DNA of 64,000 nt from assembly GCF_007556705.1 (NCBI RefSeq), contig NZ_VJOL01000001.1, positions 62,001 to 126,000 on the forward strand, written 5' to 3'. A program made the position numbers and the translations under genes. The notes under the pieces are model-generated. The model had not been told where the DNA came from and did no database searches. It was given only the letters and a program-made list of their open reading frames with translations. Within the stretch, counting starts at the first letter, position 1. Every line of letters starts with the position of its first letter. Below are positions 39,297 to 49,906 of this stretch, piece by piece. Source of the DNA: Tepidimonas thermarum. GTDB lineage: Bacteria > Pseudomonadota > Gammaproteobacteria > Burkholderiales > Burkholderiaceae_C.

Positions 39297-39300
39297 GGCA

Positions 39301-40473
39301 TCACTTTCCGGCAGCGGCCATGAGGGCCGTGAAGCGGTCGAACAGGTAGGCGATGTCGTGCGGCCCGGGGCTGGCCTCAGGGTGTCCCTGGAAGCCAAAC
39401 GCGGGCCGGTCGGTGCGGGCAATGCCTTGCAGCGTGCCGTCGAACAGGCTCACGTGGGTGGCGCGCAGCGTTGGCGGCAGGCTGGCCGCATCGACGGCAA
39501 AGCCGTGGTTTTGGCTGGTGATGCTCACGCGGCCCGTGTCCAGGTCCTTGACCGGGTGGTTGGCGCCGTGGTGGCCAAACTTCATCTTGAAGGTGCGCGC
39601 GCCGCTGGCCAGGGCCATGATCTGGTGGCCCAGGCAAATGCCAAAGGTGGGCACACCACGCTCGATGAGGGTGGCCGCGGCGGCGATGGCGTAGTCGCAT
39701 GGCTGCGGGTCACCGGGCCCGTTGGAGAGGAACACGCCATCCGGCTGCAGCGCCAGCACGTCGGCCGCGGGCGTCTGCGCGGGCACCACGGTGATGCGGC
39801 AGCCACGCTCGGCCAGCATGCGCAGGATGTTGTACTTGACGCCAAAGTCGTAGGCCACGACGTGAAACCGGGGCTGCGTCAGCTGGCCGTAGCCACGGCC
39901 GCCATCGGCACGCGCCAGGCGCCACTCGGTCTGCGTCCATTCGTAGGGCGCGCGGGTGGTGACCACGCGCGCCAGATCCAACCCGGCCATGCTGGGGGCG
40001 GCCTGCGCGGCAGCCACCGCCTGCGCGCGCACCGTGTCGGTGAGCGCGTCGCCCTCGCGCAGGGCCACGATGGCACCGTTTTGCGCGCCTTTTTCGCGCA
40101 GGTGGCGCGTCAGCGCCCGGGTGTCGAGCCCGGCAATGGCGACGATGCCCTCGCGGCGCAGGTACTCGCCCAGGGACTGATCGGCGCGGAAGTTGGCGTG
40201 GAGCTGGGGCAGGTCTTTGATGATCAGGCCGGCAGCCTGGATGGCGCCGGATTCGACGTCCTCGTCGTTGACCCCAACGTTGCCAATGTGCGGATACGTG
40301 AGGGTCACGATCTGCTGGCGGTAGCTGGGGTCGGTGAGGATTTCCTGATAGCCGGTCAGCGCGGTGTTGAACACCACTTCACCGACGGTCTGGCCGGTCG
40401 AACCGATGGCCACACCTTCAAAGACCGTGCCGTCTGCGAGCGCGAGGATGGCGGGTGCGAAGACGGGAAACAC
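39301..40473 (-). CDS. carA: carbamoyl-phosphate synthase small subunit
   Basis: Glutamine amidotransferase subunit that supplies ammonia to CarB. The 390-residue protein has the class I triad: Cys in [12 protein letters not shown] and His/Glu in [12 protein letters not shown], plus the SNGPGDP oxyanion loop. The best start is GTG 40473 with GGAG at 40484-40481 and a 7-base spacer; upstream in-frame codons lack a ribosome binding site. The transcript begins some 140 bases upstream at a TATAAT embedded in the previous stop codon. Confidence 0.96.
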   Translation of the reverse strand: MFPVFAPAILALADGTVFEGVAIGSTGQTVGEVVFNTALTGYQEILTDPSYRQQIVTLTYPHIGNVGVNDEDVESGAIQAAGLIIKDLPQLHANFRADQSLGEYLRREGIVAIAGLDTRALTRHLREKGAQNGAIVALREGDALTDTVRAQAVAAAQAAPSMAGLDLARVVTTRAPYEWTQTEWRLARADGGRGYGQLTQPRFHVVAYDFGVKYNILRMLAERGCRITVVPAQTPAADVLALQPDGVFLSNGPGDPQPCDYAIAAAATLIERGVPTFGICLGHQIMALASGARTFKMKFGHHGANHPVKDLDTGRVSITSQNHGFAVDAASLPPTLRATHVSLFDGTLQGIARTDRPAFGFQGHPEASPGPHDIAYLFDRFTALMAAAGK

Positions 40474-40619
40474 GGACACTCTCCAGGAAGGTTTGGACGC
40501 GCCCGTGCTGGCCCGGTCCCGTCCGCCGCAGCGCCCACCAGCCAACGCCAAGCGGCGCGCGACCAGGGGGCTCGCAGGACAGTCACCGAGTGGTACGGAC
40601 GGTCTGGGTAAACCTTGGG

Positions 40620-40625
40620 ATTATA
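40620..40625 (-). promoter_or_regulatory. -10 element of the carAB promoter
   Basis: A perfect TATAAT on the minus strand shares its TAA with the stop of the TrmH-type methyltransferase gene. It implies a carA leader of about 140 bases (40474-40613), in which no ORF or clear attenuator was recognised. The -35 is not conserved. Confidence 0.6.
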
Positions 40626-41421
40626 GCCCGCCCGCTGCGGCTGCCGCGCTGGCGTGCAGGCAGATGGCCGCCGCCGCGGCGACGTTGAGCGACTCTTCGC
40701 CACCGGGCTGGATGATGCGCACCGTCTGCGCCGCCTGCGCCATCAGCGCCGGGTGCACGCCCTGCCCTTCGTGCCCCAGCAGCCACGCGCACGGCCAGGG
40801 CAGCCGCGCGGTGTGCAGCCAGTCGCCCTGGTGCGAGCTGGTGGCGATCAGCGGCACCTGCAGCGCCGCCAACGCCGCGGCGTCCAGCCCTTCGATGAGC
40901 GAGAGCCCAAAGTGCGCCCCCATGCCCGCGCGCAGCACCTTGGGCGACCACAGGGCCGCCGTGCCGCGCAGCGCCAGCACCTGCCGAAAGCCAAAGGCTG
41001 CCGCGCTGCGCAAAATCGAACCCACGTTGCCGGGGTCCTGCAGCCGGTCGAGCACCACCGTCGGCACGCCCGCCTGCACACCCCCAACGGCGGGCAGCGC
41101 CACCAGACACGCGATGGGTGCCGGGGACTCCAGCGTGCTGAGCTGCGCCATCAGCGCCTCGCTCAGCGTCCACACCGGCACCTCGGGCGCCAGGCCGGCG
41201 TCGCGCTGCCACGCCTGCACCAGTGCTTGCGCAGCCGGGCTGGCCACCACCACCTGCGGCTGCCAGCCGCGCGCCAGCAACGCCCGGCACAGATGGTCGC
41301 CCTCGACCCAAACCACCCCTTCGCGCCGGTACGCGCTGCCGTCGTGCACCAGGCGGCGCAAGCGCTTGACGCGCGGGTTGTCGCGCGAGGCGATAGGGGG
41401 CGCCTCGGGGGCTCGGTTCAT
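40621..41421 (-). CDS. TrmH/SpoU-family RNA methyltransferase
   Basis: SAM-dependent 2'-O-ribose methyltransferase of the knotted SPOUT fold, 266 residues. Motif 1 is [20 protein letters not shown], motif 2 [11 protein letters not shown] and motif 3 [16 protein letters not shown]. An N-terminal substrate-binding domain (about 1-95, [14 protein letters not shown]) is present as in RlmB and TsnR. The target nucleotide cannot be read from the sequence. The start overlaps the rnhB stop by four bases. Confidence 0.9.
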   Translation of the reverse strand: MNRAPEAPPIASRDNPRVKRLRRLVHDGSAYRREGVVWVEGDHLCRALLARGWQPQVVVASPAAQALVQAWQRDAGLAPEVPVWTLSEALMAQLSTLESPAPIACLVALPAVGGVQAGVPTVVLDRLQDPGNVGSILRSAAAFGFRQVLALRGTAALWSPKVLRAGMGAHFGLSLIEGLDAAALAALQVPLIATSSHQGDWLHTARLPWPCAWLLGHEGQGVHPALMAQAAQTVRIIQPGGEESLNVAAAAAICLHASAAAAAGGL

Positions 41422-42089
41422 GCCGCCTCCCTCGCTGGTGCGCGCTGGGCCGCGGCCACAGGCGCAAAACTGCGCCGGTGCCACGGCGTGGGCCCGTGGG
41501 TGCGCAGCGCCTGCACATGCTGCGCCGTCCCGTAGCCACGGTGGCGGTCGAAACCGTACGCGGGATAGGCCGCGTGGGCCTCGTCCATCAGGCGATCGCG
41601 CGTGACTTTGGCAAGGATCGAGGCCGCCGCGATCGCGGCCACGGTCGCGTCGCCCCGCACCACCGCCTCGGCGCGCACGTCCAACACCGGTAGGCGGTTG
41701 CCGTCCACCAGCACCAGCGATGGGCGCAGGCGCAACCCCGCCACGGCGCGCTGCATGGCCAGCAGCGTCGCCTGCAGGATGTTGAGACGGTCGATCTCCT
41801 CCACACTGGCCACGCCCACCCCCACGCACAGCGCGCGGGCGCGGATCGCGTCGTACAGCCGTTCGCGGCGCGCGGCGCTAAGCGCCTTGGAGTCGGTGAC
41901 CCCTTCGATCGGATCCTGATCGTCGAGGATCACCGCCGCCGCCACCACCGGCCCGGCCAAGGGGCCGCGACCGGCCTCATCCACCCCCGCGATCAGCCCC
42001 TCGCCGCCCCAGTCGAAGGCATACTGGTGCGCCGCTGCGGCGCCCGTCAGGGGCGCGCCGGTGCGTCGGGTGGTGCGCGTGCGCATCAT
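41418..42089 (-). CDS. rnhB: ribonuclease HII
   Basis: Removes ribonucleotides and RNA primers from DNA hybrids. The 223-residue protein has the catalytic [17 protein letters not shown] motif near 38, the DSK motif [12 protein letters not shown], and the C-terminal conserved [20 protein letters not shown]. It lies between lpxB and the TrmH-type methyltransferase with ATGA overlaps on both sides, the order usual in betaproteobacteria. Confidence 0.96.
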   Translation of the reverse strand: MMRTRTTRRTGAPLTGAAAAHQYAFDWGGEGLIAGVDEAGRGPLAGPVVAAAVILDDQDPIEGVTDSKALSAARRERLYDAIRARALCVGVGVASVEEIDRLNILQATLLAMQRAVAGLRLRPSLVLVDGNRLPVLDVRAEAVVRGDATVAAIAAASILAKVTRDRLMDEAHAAYPAYGFDRHRGYGTAQHVQALRTHGPTPWHRRSFAPVAAAQRAPAREAA

Positions 42090-43309
42090 GCCCCCTGTGC
42101 GCGCCCAGCCGTGCGCGCCGTCGTGCGCTCGAGCAGCGGCGCAATGGCCTGCACCGCCAGCGCCGCCGTGTCGCGCCGCAGCGCCGCATGCATCGCGTCA
42201 AAGCGCGCCAGCACGCGCGCACGCCGCGCTTGGGCTGCCGCGTCGTCGGCCAGCCACGCCAAGGTCTCGCACGCCAGTGCTTGCGGGCTGGCGGCCTCCT
42301 GCAACAACTCGGGCACCAGGCGCTCGCCCGCCAGGATGTTGGGCAGGCCCACCCAAGGCTGGCGCATCTTGCGCCGGGTGATCCGCCAGGACAGCCAGTG
42401 CATGTGGTAGGCGATGACCATCGGTCGCTTGAACAGGGCGGCTTCGAGCGTGGCGGTGCCGCTGGCCACCAGCACGGCGTCGCAGGCCGTCAGCACCGTG
42501 TGCGACGCCCCCCGCACCACCGTGATCCACGCCGCCACCGGGCTGGCGGCCACGCGCGCGCGGATCTCGGTCTCCAGCGCCGGCACGGCCGGCAGCACAA
42601 AGCGCAGCGCCGGCCGTTCGCGCAGCATGAGCGCGGCCGCCGCCAAAAAGCGTGGCAACAGGTGCTCGACCTCGGCACGCCGGCTGCCGGGCAGCAGCGC
42701 CACCACGGTGGTCGCCTCGTCCAGCCCCAAGCGCGTGCGCGCCGCGGCCCGGTTGGGGCGCTCGGGCACCAGCGCCGCCAGAGGGTGCCCGACGTACGTG
42801 GCGGCAATGCCGTGTTCGGCCAGCAAGGCCGGCTCGAACGGAAAGAGGCACAGCACGTGGTCGCAGGCACGCCGGATCAGCGCCACGCGCTCGGGGCGCC
42901 AGGCCCAAATGGCCGGCGCGACGAATTGCACGGTGGGTATGCCCGCCGCGCGCAGGTCGGCTTGCAGCGCAAGGTTGAAGTCGGGGGCGTCGATCCCGAT
43001 GAACAGCGCGGGCGGCTCGGCCAGCAAGCGCTCGCGCAGCCGGCGGCGGATGCCGACGATCGCGCGGTAATGCCGCAGCACCTCCACATACCCGCGCACG
43101 GCCAGGGTGTCGCTGGGCCACCAGGCGTCCAGGCCTTGCTCGCGCAGGGCATGGCCACCGATGCCGCAGGCCTGCAGACCCGGCCAGGCCTGGCGCAAGC
43201 CGCGCAGCAGCTGCGCCCCCAGCCAGTCGCCAGACGCCTCGCCCGCCACCAGGGCCACGCGTGGCGCGCTCGCCGCCGCGGTCGGGGACATCGGGGTCGT
43301 CAGGACCAT
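42086..43309 (-). CDS. lpxB: lipid-A-disaccharide synthase LpxB
   Basis: Joins UDP-diacylglucosamine and lipid X into the lipid A disaccharide at the inner membrane. The 407-residue GT-B glycosyltransferase has [15 protein letters not shown] at its N-terminus, [14 protein letters not shown] in the centre, [15 protein letters not shown], and the nucleotide region [23 protein letters not shown] 43291 is an alternative start. It follows lpxA by 6 bases. Confidence 0.96.
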   Translation of the reverse strand: MVLTTPMSPTAAASAPRVALVAGEASGDWLGAQLLRGLRQAWPGLQACGIGGHALREQGLDAWWPSDTLAVRGYVEVLRHYRAIVGIRRRLRERLLAEPPALFIGIDAPDFNLALQADLRAAGIPTVQFVAPAIWAWRPERVALIRRACDHVLCLFPFEPALLAEHGIAATYVGHPLAALVPERPNRAAARTRLGLDEATTVVALLPGSRRAEVEHLLPRFLAAAALMLRERPALRFVLPAVPALETEIRARVAASPVAAWITVVRGASHTVLTACDAVLVASGTATLEAALFKRPMVIAYHMHWLSWRITRRKMRQPWVGLPNILAGERLVPELLQEAASPQALACETLAWLADDAAAQARRARVLARFDAMHAALRRDTAALAVQAIAPLLERTTARTAGRAQGA

Positions 43310-43315
43310 GGGCGC

Positions 43316-44110
43316 TCAGCGCACGATGCCGCGTTCGGGATGCACCGTGGTCAGAAACGCGCGCATCAGCGCCACGTCCGCCGCGGCCTGCGGGTACCGG
43401 GTGGCCATCGCCTCGATGCGCTCGATGGCTTGCGCCAGCGGCAGACCCTCACGGTAGAGCGCTTTGTGCATGGCTTTGACGGCGGCGATGCGCTCGCTGC
43501 CGAAGCCGCGCCGGCGCAACCCCTCGAAGTTCATCGAGCGCGCCCGCGCCGGCTGGCCCTGCGCCATCACGAACGGCGGCACGTCGGCAAACAACAAGGC
43601 GCACATGGCGGTCATGGCATGGGCACCGATGCGCACGAACTGGTGCACCACCGTAAAGCCCCCCAATATCGCCCAATCCCCCACCTGCACATGGCCCGCG
43701 AGCTGGGCGTTGTTGGCAAAGATGGTGTGGCTGCCCACGATGCAGTCGTGCGCCAGGTGGGTGTAGGCCATCATCCAGTTGTCGTCACCCAGGCGCGTCA
43801 CGCCCCCCCCCTGCACCGTGCCGACGTGGTAGGTGCTGTATTCGCGGATGGTGTTGCGGTCACCAATGACGAGCTGGCACGGCTCGCCACGGTATTTTTT
43901 GTCCTGGTTGGGCAGCCCCAGGCTGACAAAGGGGAAGATGCGGTTGTCGCGTCCAATCGTCGTGTGCCCCTCGATCACGCAGTGGGGCCCCACCGTGGTG
44001 CCGGCGCCAATGCGCACGTGCGGGCCCACCAGTGTGTAAGGCCCGATGTCGACATCGGTGTCGAGTTCGGCCTGGGGATCGACCAGGGCCGTCGGGTGGA
44101 TGCGGGCCAT
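43316..44110 (-). CDS. lpxA: acyl-ACP-UDP-N-acetylglucosamine O-acyltransferase LpxA
   Basis: Catalyses the first step of lipid A synthesis. The 264-residue left-handed beta-helix is built of hexapeptide repeats from residue 1 to about 185; the catalytic histidine is His121 in [13 protein letters not shown], and [13 protein letters not shown] marks the UDP-GlcNAc site. A C-terminal helical domain follows. It starts 13 bases after fabZ. Confidence 0.97.
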   Translation of the reverse strand: MARIHPTALVDPQAELDTDVDIGPYTLVGPHVRIGAGTTVGPHCVIEGHTTIGRDNRIFPFVSLGLPNQDKKYRGEPCQLVIGDRNTIREYSTYHVGTVQGGGVTRLGDDNWMMAYTHLAHDCIVGSHTIFANNAQLAGHVQVGDWAILGGFTVVHQFVRIGAHAMTAMCALLFADVPPFVMAQGQPARARSMNFEGLRRRGFGSERIAAVKAMHKALYREGLPLAQAIERIEAMATRYPQAAADVALMRAFLTTVHPERGIVR

Positions 44111-44123
44111 CGCGGCGGCGCCC

Positions 44124-44567
44124 TCAGGCGATCGAGCGCATGGTGCACATCAGCTCGGCCTCGCAGGCGATCTCATCGCCAACGCGCGCCGTGCCACGGA
44201 ACTTGAAGATGCCGGCCTTCATGCGCTCCAGCGTCACGTCCATGACGAGCTGGTCGCCGGGCTCCACCGGCCGCTTGAAGCGCGCGCCGTCGATGCCGGC
44301 GAAGTAGTACACGGTCTTGTCGTCTGGCGTCACGCCCAGCGTCTCAAACGCCAGCAGCGCCGCCGTCTGCGCCAGCGCCTCCAGCATCAGCACGCCCGGG
44401 AATACCGGCCGGTGCGGAAAGTGGCCGGTGAACACCGGTTCGTTGATCGTGACGTTCTTGAGCGCCCGGATGGAAACGCCCTTTTGCACCTCCAACACCC
44501 GGTCAACCAGCAAAATCGGGTAGCGGTGCGGCAGTTGCTTGAGAATCTGGTGGATGTCCATCGTCAT
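44124..44567 (-). CDS. fabZ: 3-hydroxyacyl-ACP dehydratase FabZ
   Basis: Hot-dog-fold dehydratase of fatty acid elongation, 147 residues. His49 in [13 protein letters not shown] and Glu63 in MLEALAQ form the active site at the same positions as in Pseudomonas FabZ. ATG 44567 overlaps the lpxD stop by four bases; ATG 44561 is an alternative. Its place between lpxD and lpxA couples fatty acid supply with lipid A acylation. Confidence 0.97.
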   Translation of the reverse strand: MTMDIHQILKQLPHRYPILLVDRVLEVQKGVSIRALKNVTINEPVFTGHFPHRPVFPGVLMLEALAQTAALLAFETLGVTPDDKTVYYFAGIDGARFKRPVEPGDQLVMDVTLERMKAGIFKFRGTARVGDEIACEAELMCTMRSIA

Positions 44568-45634
44568 GGTTGGTGGCGTCGTTCGAGGGCTTTGAGGCGC
44601 TCGCGCAAGGCGTGCAGCTGGCGCAGCGTGGCGGCGTTCTTCTCCCAGCTGCGATTGTCGTCGATCGGAAAGATGCCGCTGTAGTGGCCGGGCTGCGTGA
44701 TCGAGCGCATCACCACCGACGCGGCCGAGATGTGCACGTGGTCGGCCAGCTCCAAATGGCCCAGCACGATCGCCCCACCGCCCAGGGTGCAGTGCGCGCC
44801 AATGCGCGCCGAGCCCGCCACGCCCACGCAACCGGCCATGGCGGTGTGGCGGCCCACGCGCACGTTGTGCCCGATCTGGATCAGGTTGTCGAGTTTGACA
44901 CCGTCTTCGAGCACGGTGTCGCCCAGCGCCCCGCGGTCGATGCAGCAGTTGGCGCCGATTTCGACATCCGCGCCGATGCGCACCGCGCCGAGTTGCTCGA
45001 TTTTTTCCCAGGCCTTGCCGTGGGCGCCCGGCAGGTCGTACGGGGCGAAGCCAAAACCATCGGCGCCGATGATGGTGCCGCCGTGCACGATGCTGCGCGC
45101 GCCCAGGGCGCAATCGAACCCCAGCACGACATGCGCGGCCAGGCGCGCATGGGCGCCGACGCGGGCACGCGCCTCGACCACGCTGTGCGCGCCGATCTCG
45201 GCGCCAGCCTCCACCACCGCGCCGTCTTCGATAACAGCGAAGGGGCCGATGGTGGCGTCCGGGTGGACCTGGGCGCCGGGTGCGACCCAAGCACTCGGGT
45301 GCACGCCCGCGTGCCGCGGGCGCGGCTGCACGTGGCGCCGCCACCACTGGGTCAGGCGCGCGAAGGTAAGGTACGGGTCGTCGCACGCCCAGGCGGTCCA
45401 GCCCACCGCCGGGGGGTGGGGGCGCGCCAGCGCATCGGCCACGCAGTCGGGCGGCACGATCACCACGCCGGCGCGGGAGTGCGCCAGCGCCGCGCGGTAG
45501 CGCGGGTGGGCCACGAAAGCCAGCGACTCTTCGTCCGCCTCGGCCAGCGGCGCGATGCGCGTGACCCGGCGCTCCTGCGTGCCATGCAAAACGCCGCCCA
45601 GGGCGGCGTGCAAATCGGCCAGGCGTGCGCTCAC
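44564..45634 (-). CDS. lpxD: UDP-3-O-(3-hydroxyacyl)glucosamine N-acyltransferase LpxD
   Basis: Adds the N-linked 3-hydroxyacyl chain, third step of lipid A synthesis. The 356-residue protein has an N-terminal uridine-binding domain (1-100), a hexapeptide beta-helix (about 105-300) with catalytic His in [11 protein letters not shown], and a C-terminal helix ending [14 protein letters not shown]. The start is GTG and overlaps the ompH stop. GADGFGFAP and GVAGSARIG are family landmarks. Confidence 0.96.
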   Translation of the reverse strand: MSARLADLHAALGGVLHGTQERRVTRIAPLAEADEESLAFVAHPRYRAALAHSRAGVVIVPPDCVADALARPHPPAVGWTAWACDDPYLTFARLTQWWRRHVQPRPRHAGVHPSAWVAPGAQVHPDATIGPFAVIEDGAVVEAGAEIGAHSVVEARARVGAHARLAAHVVLGFDCALGARSIVHGGTIIGADGFGFAPYDLPGAHGKAWEKIEQLGAVRIGADVEIGANCCIDRGALGDTVLEDGVKLDNLIQIGHNVRVGRHTAMAGCVGVAGSARIGAHCTLGGGAIVLGHLELADHVHISAASVVMRSITQPGHYSGIFPIDDNRSWEKNAATLRQLHALRERLKALERRHQP

Positions 45635-46158
45635 TTGCTGGCGTTGAGGCCCGAGATCACCTTGTCGGTGATGTCGTGTTTGGGCGCGATGTAGACCGCC
45701 TCTTGCAGGATGAGGTCGTACTTTTCGGATTCGGCGATCTGCTTGATGACGCGGTTGGCGCGCTCGATGACGGCCTGCAGCTCTTCGTTGCGGCGCTGCG
45801 CGAGGTCCTCCTGGAATTCGCGGCGGCGGCGCTGGAAGTCACGGTCGAGCTCGGCGATTTGGCGCTGCCGCGCCGCACGCTGCGACTCCGACAAGGTGGG
45901 GGCGTCTTTTTCGAGCTTTTCGGTGGCCTGGCGCAGCTGCGTGCCCAGCGCGTCGATTTCGCGCTCGCGGCGCGAGAACTCCTGTTCCAGGCGCGCCTGG
46001 GCGGCCTTGGCCGCCTGCGAGTCGCGCAGGATGCGCTCGGTGCTCACAAAGCCAATCTTCAAGTCCTGCGCAAGGGCGGCGCTGCTGCCGATGGAGGCGG
46101 CAGCACAGGCCGCCACGAGCGCCCAGCGGGCTCCCCAGGTCCGGGTCAGGTATTTCAT
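45631..46158 (-). CDS. periplasmic chaperone OmpH/Skp
   Basis: A 175-residue chaperone for unfolded outer-membrane proteins. The signal peptide ends at SSAALA (about residue 30), followed by [16 protein letters not shown] and a long charged coiled coil (about 50-130, rich in Arg, Glu and Gln) that forms the tentacles. It shares one base with the bamA stop (TGATG), and the bamA-ompH-lpxD order is conserved in proteobacteria. Confidence 0.94.
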   Translation of the reverse strand: MKYLTRTWGARWALVAACAAASIGSSAALAQDLKIGFVSTERILRDSQAAKAAQARLEQEFSRREREIDALGTQLRQATEKLEKDAPTLSESQRAARQRQIAELDRDFQRRRREFQEDLAQRRNEELQAVIERANRVIKQIAESEKYDLILQEAVYIAPKHDITDKVISGLNASK

Positions 46159-48476
46159 CAGAAGGCGGTACCGATCTGAAATTGGATGGTTTGCGTCTTG
46201 TCACCGGCCTGCTTGCGCACCGGCTTGGCAAACGCGATTCTAAGCGGCCCCACGGGCGAGATCCAGCTGATGCCAATGCCCGCCGAGGCGCGCAGGTCGG
46301 TGAGCGTAAATTTTTGATCCGGGGCGTAGACGTTGCCGATGTCGAAGAAGCCGAACATGCGCAGCGTGCGGTCGTTGCCGGCACCGGGGAACGGCGTGAT
46401 CAGCTCGGTGTTGAGCAGCACCATCTTGGTGCCGCCCAGGTACGCCTTGTCGTTGCTGTTGCTGTTGGTCAGCGCGCTTTGCAAACCCAGGGTGCCCTGC
46501 TCGAACCCGCGCACCGACCCCAGCCCGCCACCGTAGAAGTACTTGAACAGCGGCATGGGCTTGCCGCCCAGCCCCTTGCCCCAGCCCGCTTCGGCGTTGA
46601 ACGCCAGCGTGAACTTGCGGTTGAGCGGGATGTACTGCTGGTACTGGGCGCTGGCCTTGACGTAGCGGGTGTCGCCGGCGACGCCCAGCTCGCCGTTGGC
46701 GCGTTTGAGCGTGCCCTGCGTGGGCACCAGCGCGCTGTCGCGCTCGTCGCGCGCCCAGCCGACCGTCAGCGGCACCGACAGCGGCGAGGAGCCAAAATCG
46801 CGAATGAAAACGTTGTAGGCCTCCGGCATGCGGTCGCCCGGCTCGATCTTGGTCTTTTCGACGCCGATGCCGAAATAGACGGTGTCGGTTTCGGTAAACG
46901 GCACGCCAAAGCGGATGCTCGCCCCGGGCGTGACAAGCCGGTAGTCGCCATCCTGCGCGTCGAGCGGCCGCGTGGTGCGGTAGTACACGTCGAGCGTACG
47001 CGAGACGCCGTCATCGGTGAAGTACGGATTGGTCGTGCTCAGCACGAACTGCCGGTTGAACTTGCTCGTGTTGACGTTGAGGCCCAGGTAGTTGCCGGTG
47101 CCAAAGACGTTTTCCTGCTGAATACCCGCCAGCAGCGAGAGCTTTTCGGCCTGCGAATAGCCCGCCCCGAGCGTGAGGTTGCCGGTGGGCTTTTCGACCA
47201 CGGTCAGCACGAGGTCCACCTGATCGGGCGCGCCCGGCACCTCTTGCGTGTCGATGCGCACATCGGTGAAAAAGCCCAGCCGGTCCACGCGGTCGCGCGA
47301 CAGGCGGATCTTGTCGCTGTCGTACCACGCGGCCTCGAGCTGGCGAAATTCGCGCCGTATGACTTCGTCGCGGGTGCGGTTGTTGCCTTCGATGTGGATG
47401 CGGCGCACGTAGGCGCGCCGCGACGGCTGGCCACGCAGCACGACGGTGACGCGGTTGCGCTCGCGGTCGATTTCCGGCACCGCCTCCACGCGCGCAAAGG
47501 CGTAGCCAAAAGCGCCGTAGAGGTCGGTGAACGCCTTGACGGTTTCGGCCACCTGCTCGGCGTTGTAGGCCTGCCCGGGCTGGATGCGCACGAGCGACTG
47601 GAACTCCGCTTCTTTGCCGAGGAAGTCCCCCTCGAGCCGCACCGCCGACACCGCGTAGCGCTGACCTTCGGTGATGTTGATGGTCAGCGTCAGCGACGAC
47701 TTGTCGGGCGAGAGCGCCACCTGGGTCGAGTCGATGTTGAATTCGAGGTAGCCGCGCGTCAGGTAGTACGAGCGCAGCGCCTCGAGGTCGGCGTTGAGTT
47801 TGGCGCGCGAGTAGCGGTCGCTCTTGGTGTACCAGCTCAGCCAGCCGCCGGTGTCCAGGTCGAACAAATCGAGCAGCGTCTTTTCCGGAAACGCCTGGGC
47901 CCCGACGATGCGGATGTCGCGGATCTTGGTCACGTCGCCTTCGACGACGTTGAAGTTGAGGTTGACGCGGTTGCGCTCGATCGGGGTCACGGTGGTGGTG
48001 ACCTGCACCGCGTACATGCTGCGGTTGAGGTACTGGCGCTTGAGCTCCTGCTCGGCGCGGTCGGCCAGCGCCCGGTCGAACGGGCGGCCCTCGGTCAGCC
48101 CGATGTCACGCAGCGCCTTGCGCAGCACCTCGTTGTCGAATTCCTTGACGCCCGTGAAGCTGACGTCGGCCACCGTCGGGCGCTCCTCGACGATGACGAC
48201 CAACACGTCGCCATCGACCTGCAGCCGCACGTCGGAAAACAGCCCCAAACCGAACAGCGCGCGAATCGCCGCCGCACCCTGCTCGTCGGAATAGGTGTCG
48301 CCGACGCGAAACGGCAGCGAGGCGAACACCGTGCCGGGCTCGACCCGCTGCAGGCCCTCGACGCGGATGTCACGAACGGTGAAGGGATCGACGGCCCAAG
48401 CGGGCAGCGACGTGACCAACGCTGCCAGCAAGGCGCGGGCGCGCATGCGCCAGGGGCGCTCGTGTGATGGTTTCAT
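46158..48476 (-). CDS. bamA: outer-membrane protein assembly factor BamA
   Basis: Central subunit of the BAM insertase. The 772-residue protein has a signal peptide (cleavage near SLPAWA), five POTRA domains (about 30-430; the first is FTVRDIRVEGLQRVEPGTVF) and a 16-stranded barrel. The barrel contains the lid motif SVRGFEQGTLG, and the protein ends in Phe as expected of an outer-membrane barrel. It is followed directly by ompH and preceded by rseP, linking assembly with envelope-stress proteolysis. Confidence 0.97.
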   Translation of the reverse strand: MKPSHERPWRMRARALLAALVTSLPAWAVDPFTVRDIRVEGLQRVEPGTVFASLPFRVGDTYSDEQGAAAIRALFGLGLFSDVRLQVDGDVLVVIVEERPTVADVSFTGVKEFDNEVLRKALRDIGLTEGRPFDRALADRAEQELKRQYLNRSMYAVQVTTTVTPIERNRVNLNFNVVEGDVTKIRDIRIVGAQAFPEKTLLDLFDLDTGGWLSWYTKSDRYSRAKLNADLEALRSYYLTRGYLEFNIDSTQVALSPDKSSLTLTINITEGQRYAVSAVRLEGDFLGKEAEFQSLVRIQPGQAYNAEQVAETVKAFTDLYGAFGYAFARVEAVPEIDRERNRVTVVLRGQPSRRAYVRRIHIEGNNRTRDEVIRREFRQLEAAWYDSDKIRLSRDRVDRLGFFTDVRIDTQEVPGAPDQVDLVLTVVEKPTGNLTLGAGYSQAEKLSLLAGIQQENVFGTGNYLGLNVNTSKFNRQFVLSTTNPYFTDDGVSRTLDVYYRTTRPLDAQDGDYRLVTPGASIRFGVPFTETDTVYFGIGVEKTKIEPGDRMPEAYNVFIRDFGSSPLSVPLTVGWARDERDSALVPTQGTLKRANGELGVAGDTRYVKASAQYQQYIPLNRKFTLAFNAEAGWGKGLGGKPMPLFKYFYGGGLGSVRGFEQGTLGLQSALTNSNSNDKAYLGGTKMVLLNTELITPFPGAGNDRTLRMFGFFDIGNVYAPDQKFTLTDLRASAGIGISWISPVGPLRIAFAKPVRKQAGDKTQTIQFQIGTAF

Positions 48477-48497
48477 GCGATACGGGTCTGCCCGGGG

Positions 48498-49859
48498 TCA
48501 ACCGAGCAATCGGGCAAGATCGTTGAAGAGCGCCAGCGTCATCAGGGCCACGAGCAGTGCCACGCCACCCCGCTGCAGCCGCTCCATCCACACCTCGGAT
48601 GGCGGGCGGCCGACCAGCGCCTCCCAAAGATAATACATCAGGTGCCCCCCGTCCAAGACCGGCAGCGGCAACAGGTTGAGCACCCCAAGGCTGACGCTGA
48701 CCAGGGCCAGGAAGGACAGAAACGGCAGCCACCCCAAGCGGGCCGACTGGCCTGCATAGTCCGCAATCGTCAGCGGACCGCTGAGGTTGCGCAGCGACGC
48801 CTCACCCAGCACCATCTTGCCCAGCATTTGCAGCGACAGCGCCGACACCTCCCAGGTGCGCCGCACGCCCTCGAGCAGCGCATCGAGCGGACCCAGCGCC
48901 ACCGTCGTCATCGCGGGTGCGGCGCCAATCATCGCGCCGACCCGACCCACCCAGGCGTCGCCTCGCCGCTCGGCGCGCGGCGTGACCTGCACGTCCAGCG
49001 TCGCGCCATCGCGCTCGATGCGCCAGCGCTGCGGTGTCGCCCGGCCCTGATCGTCCACGGCAGCGCGGATGCGCGCGCGCAGCTGCTGCGCGTCCACCAT
49101 CGGCTCGCCGTCCACGGCCAGCACCCGGTCGCCGCTGCGCAGCCCCGCCTCGGCCGCGGCACCGTCGGGCAGCACCTCACCCACCTGGGGCGCGGACCAG
49201 GGCGCGACGATGCCGATGCGCTCGAACAAGCGGGCATCGACATCGCTGACCCCCAGCGAGGACAGCGGCAGCACCACTTCGCGCCCCGGGGCCTGCGGGC
49301 CATCGGCCAGCCACACCCGCAGGTCCTGCCCATCCAGGGCCGCCTGGGTCAGGCGCCAGCGCAGCTCGTCGAACGAGCGCACGGGCTGCGGATCCTCGGC
49401 GGGCATGGCCGCCGCGCTCACCCATTCGCCGCCACGGATGCCGACACGCTCGGCCAGCGAAGCGGGAGTGGGGCTGGCCAGCACCGGCTGCGCCTGCGGC
49501 ACGCCCCACCAGGCCACGAAGGCGTAGAGCGCCACCGCCAGCACCAGGTTGGCCGCCGGCCCTGCCGCCACGATGGCCGCGCGGCGGCGCAGGGGCTGGG
49601 CGTTGAACGCAAGGTGGCGCTGTTCGGGCGCCACCGGCCCCTCGCGCTCATCGAGCATGCGCACATACCCGCCCAGGGGCAGCGCAGCAACCACGAATTC
49701 GGTGCCGGCGCGGTTGCGCCAGGTCCACAGCGGCCGGCCAAACCCGATCGAAAACCGCAGCACCGGCACGCCGCAGGCCACCGCCATGCGGTAGTGACCC
49801 CACTCGTGCACCGCCACCAAAATGGCGATGGCCAGCAAAAACGACAACACGGTCAACAT
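48498..49859 (-). CDS. rseP: site-2 metalloprotease RseP
   Basis: Intramembrane zinc protease that cleaves the anti-sigma-E factor. The 453-residue protein has the active-site HEWGH at residues 18-22 in the first membrane helix, two PDZ-like domains in the periplasmic loop (GLRSGDRVLAVDGEPM), and the third zinc ligand in LPVLDGGHLMYY. A GTG three bases upstream is possible; ATG 49859 is used. It sits between dxr and bamA as in most proteobacteria. Confidence 0.96.
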   Translation of the reverse strand: MLTVLSFLLAIAILVAVHEWGHYRMAVACGVPVLRFSIGFGRPLWTWRNRAGTEFVVAALPLGGYVRMLDEREGPVAPEQRHLAFNAQPLRRRAAIVAAGPAANLVLAVALYAFVAWWGVPQAQPVLASPTPASLAERVGIRGGEWVSAAAMPAEDPQPVRSFDELRWRLTQAALDGQDLRVWLADGPQAPGREVVLPLSSLGVSDVDARLFERIGIVAPWSAPQVGEVLPDGAAAEAGLRSGDRVLAVDGEPMVDAQQLRARIRAAVDDQGRATPQRWRIERDGATLDVQVTPRAERRGDAWVGRVGAMIGAAPAMTTVALGPLDALLEGVRRTWEVSALSLQMLGKMVLGEASLRNLSGPLTIADYAGQSARLGWLPFLSFLALVSVSLGVLNLLPLPVLDGGHLMYYLWEALVGRPPSEVWMERLQRGGVALLVALMTLALFNDLARLLG

Positions 49860-49906
49860 CACGGTCCTTGGTCGGCGTCACAGCGGCAGGCCAACGCCCG
49901 AGGGCC

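Noticed and set aside
44570-45694. Plus-strand ORF of 374 codons opposite lpxD
   Set aside because: It is the antisense of a periodic hexapeptide-repeat gene and has no independent evidence.
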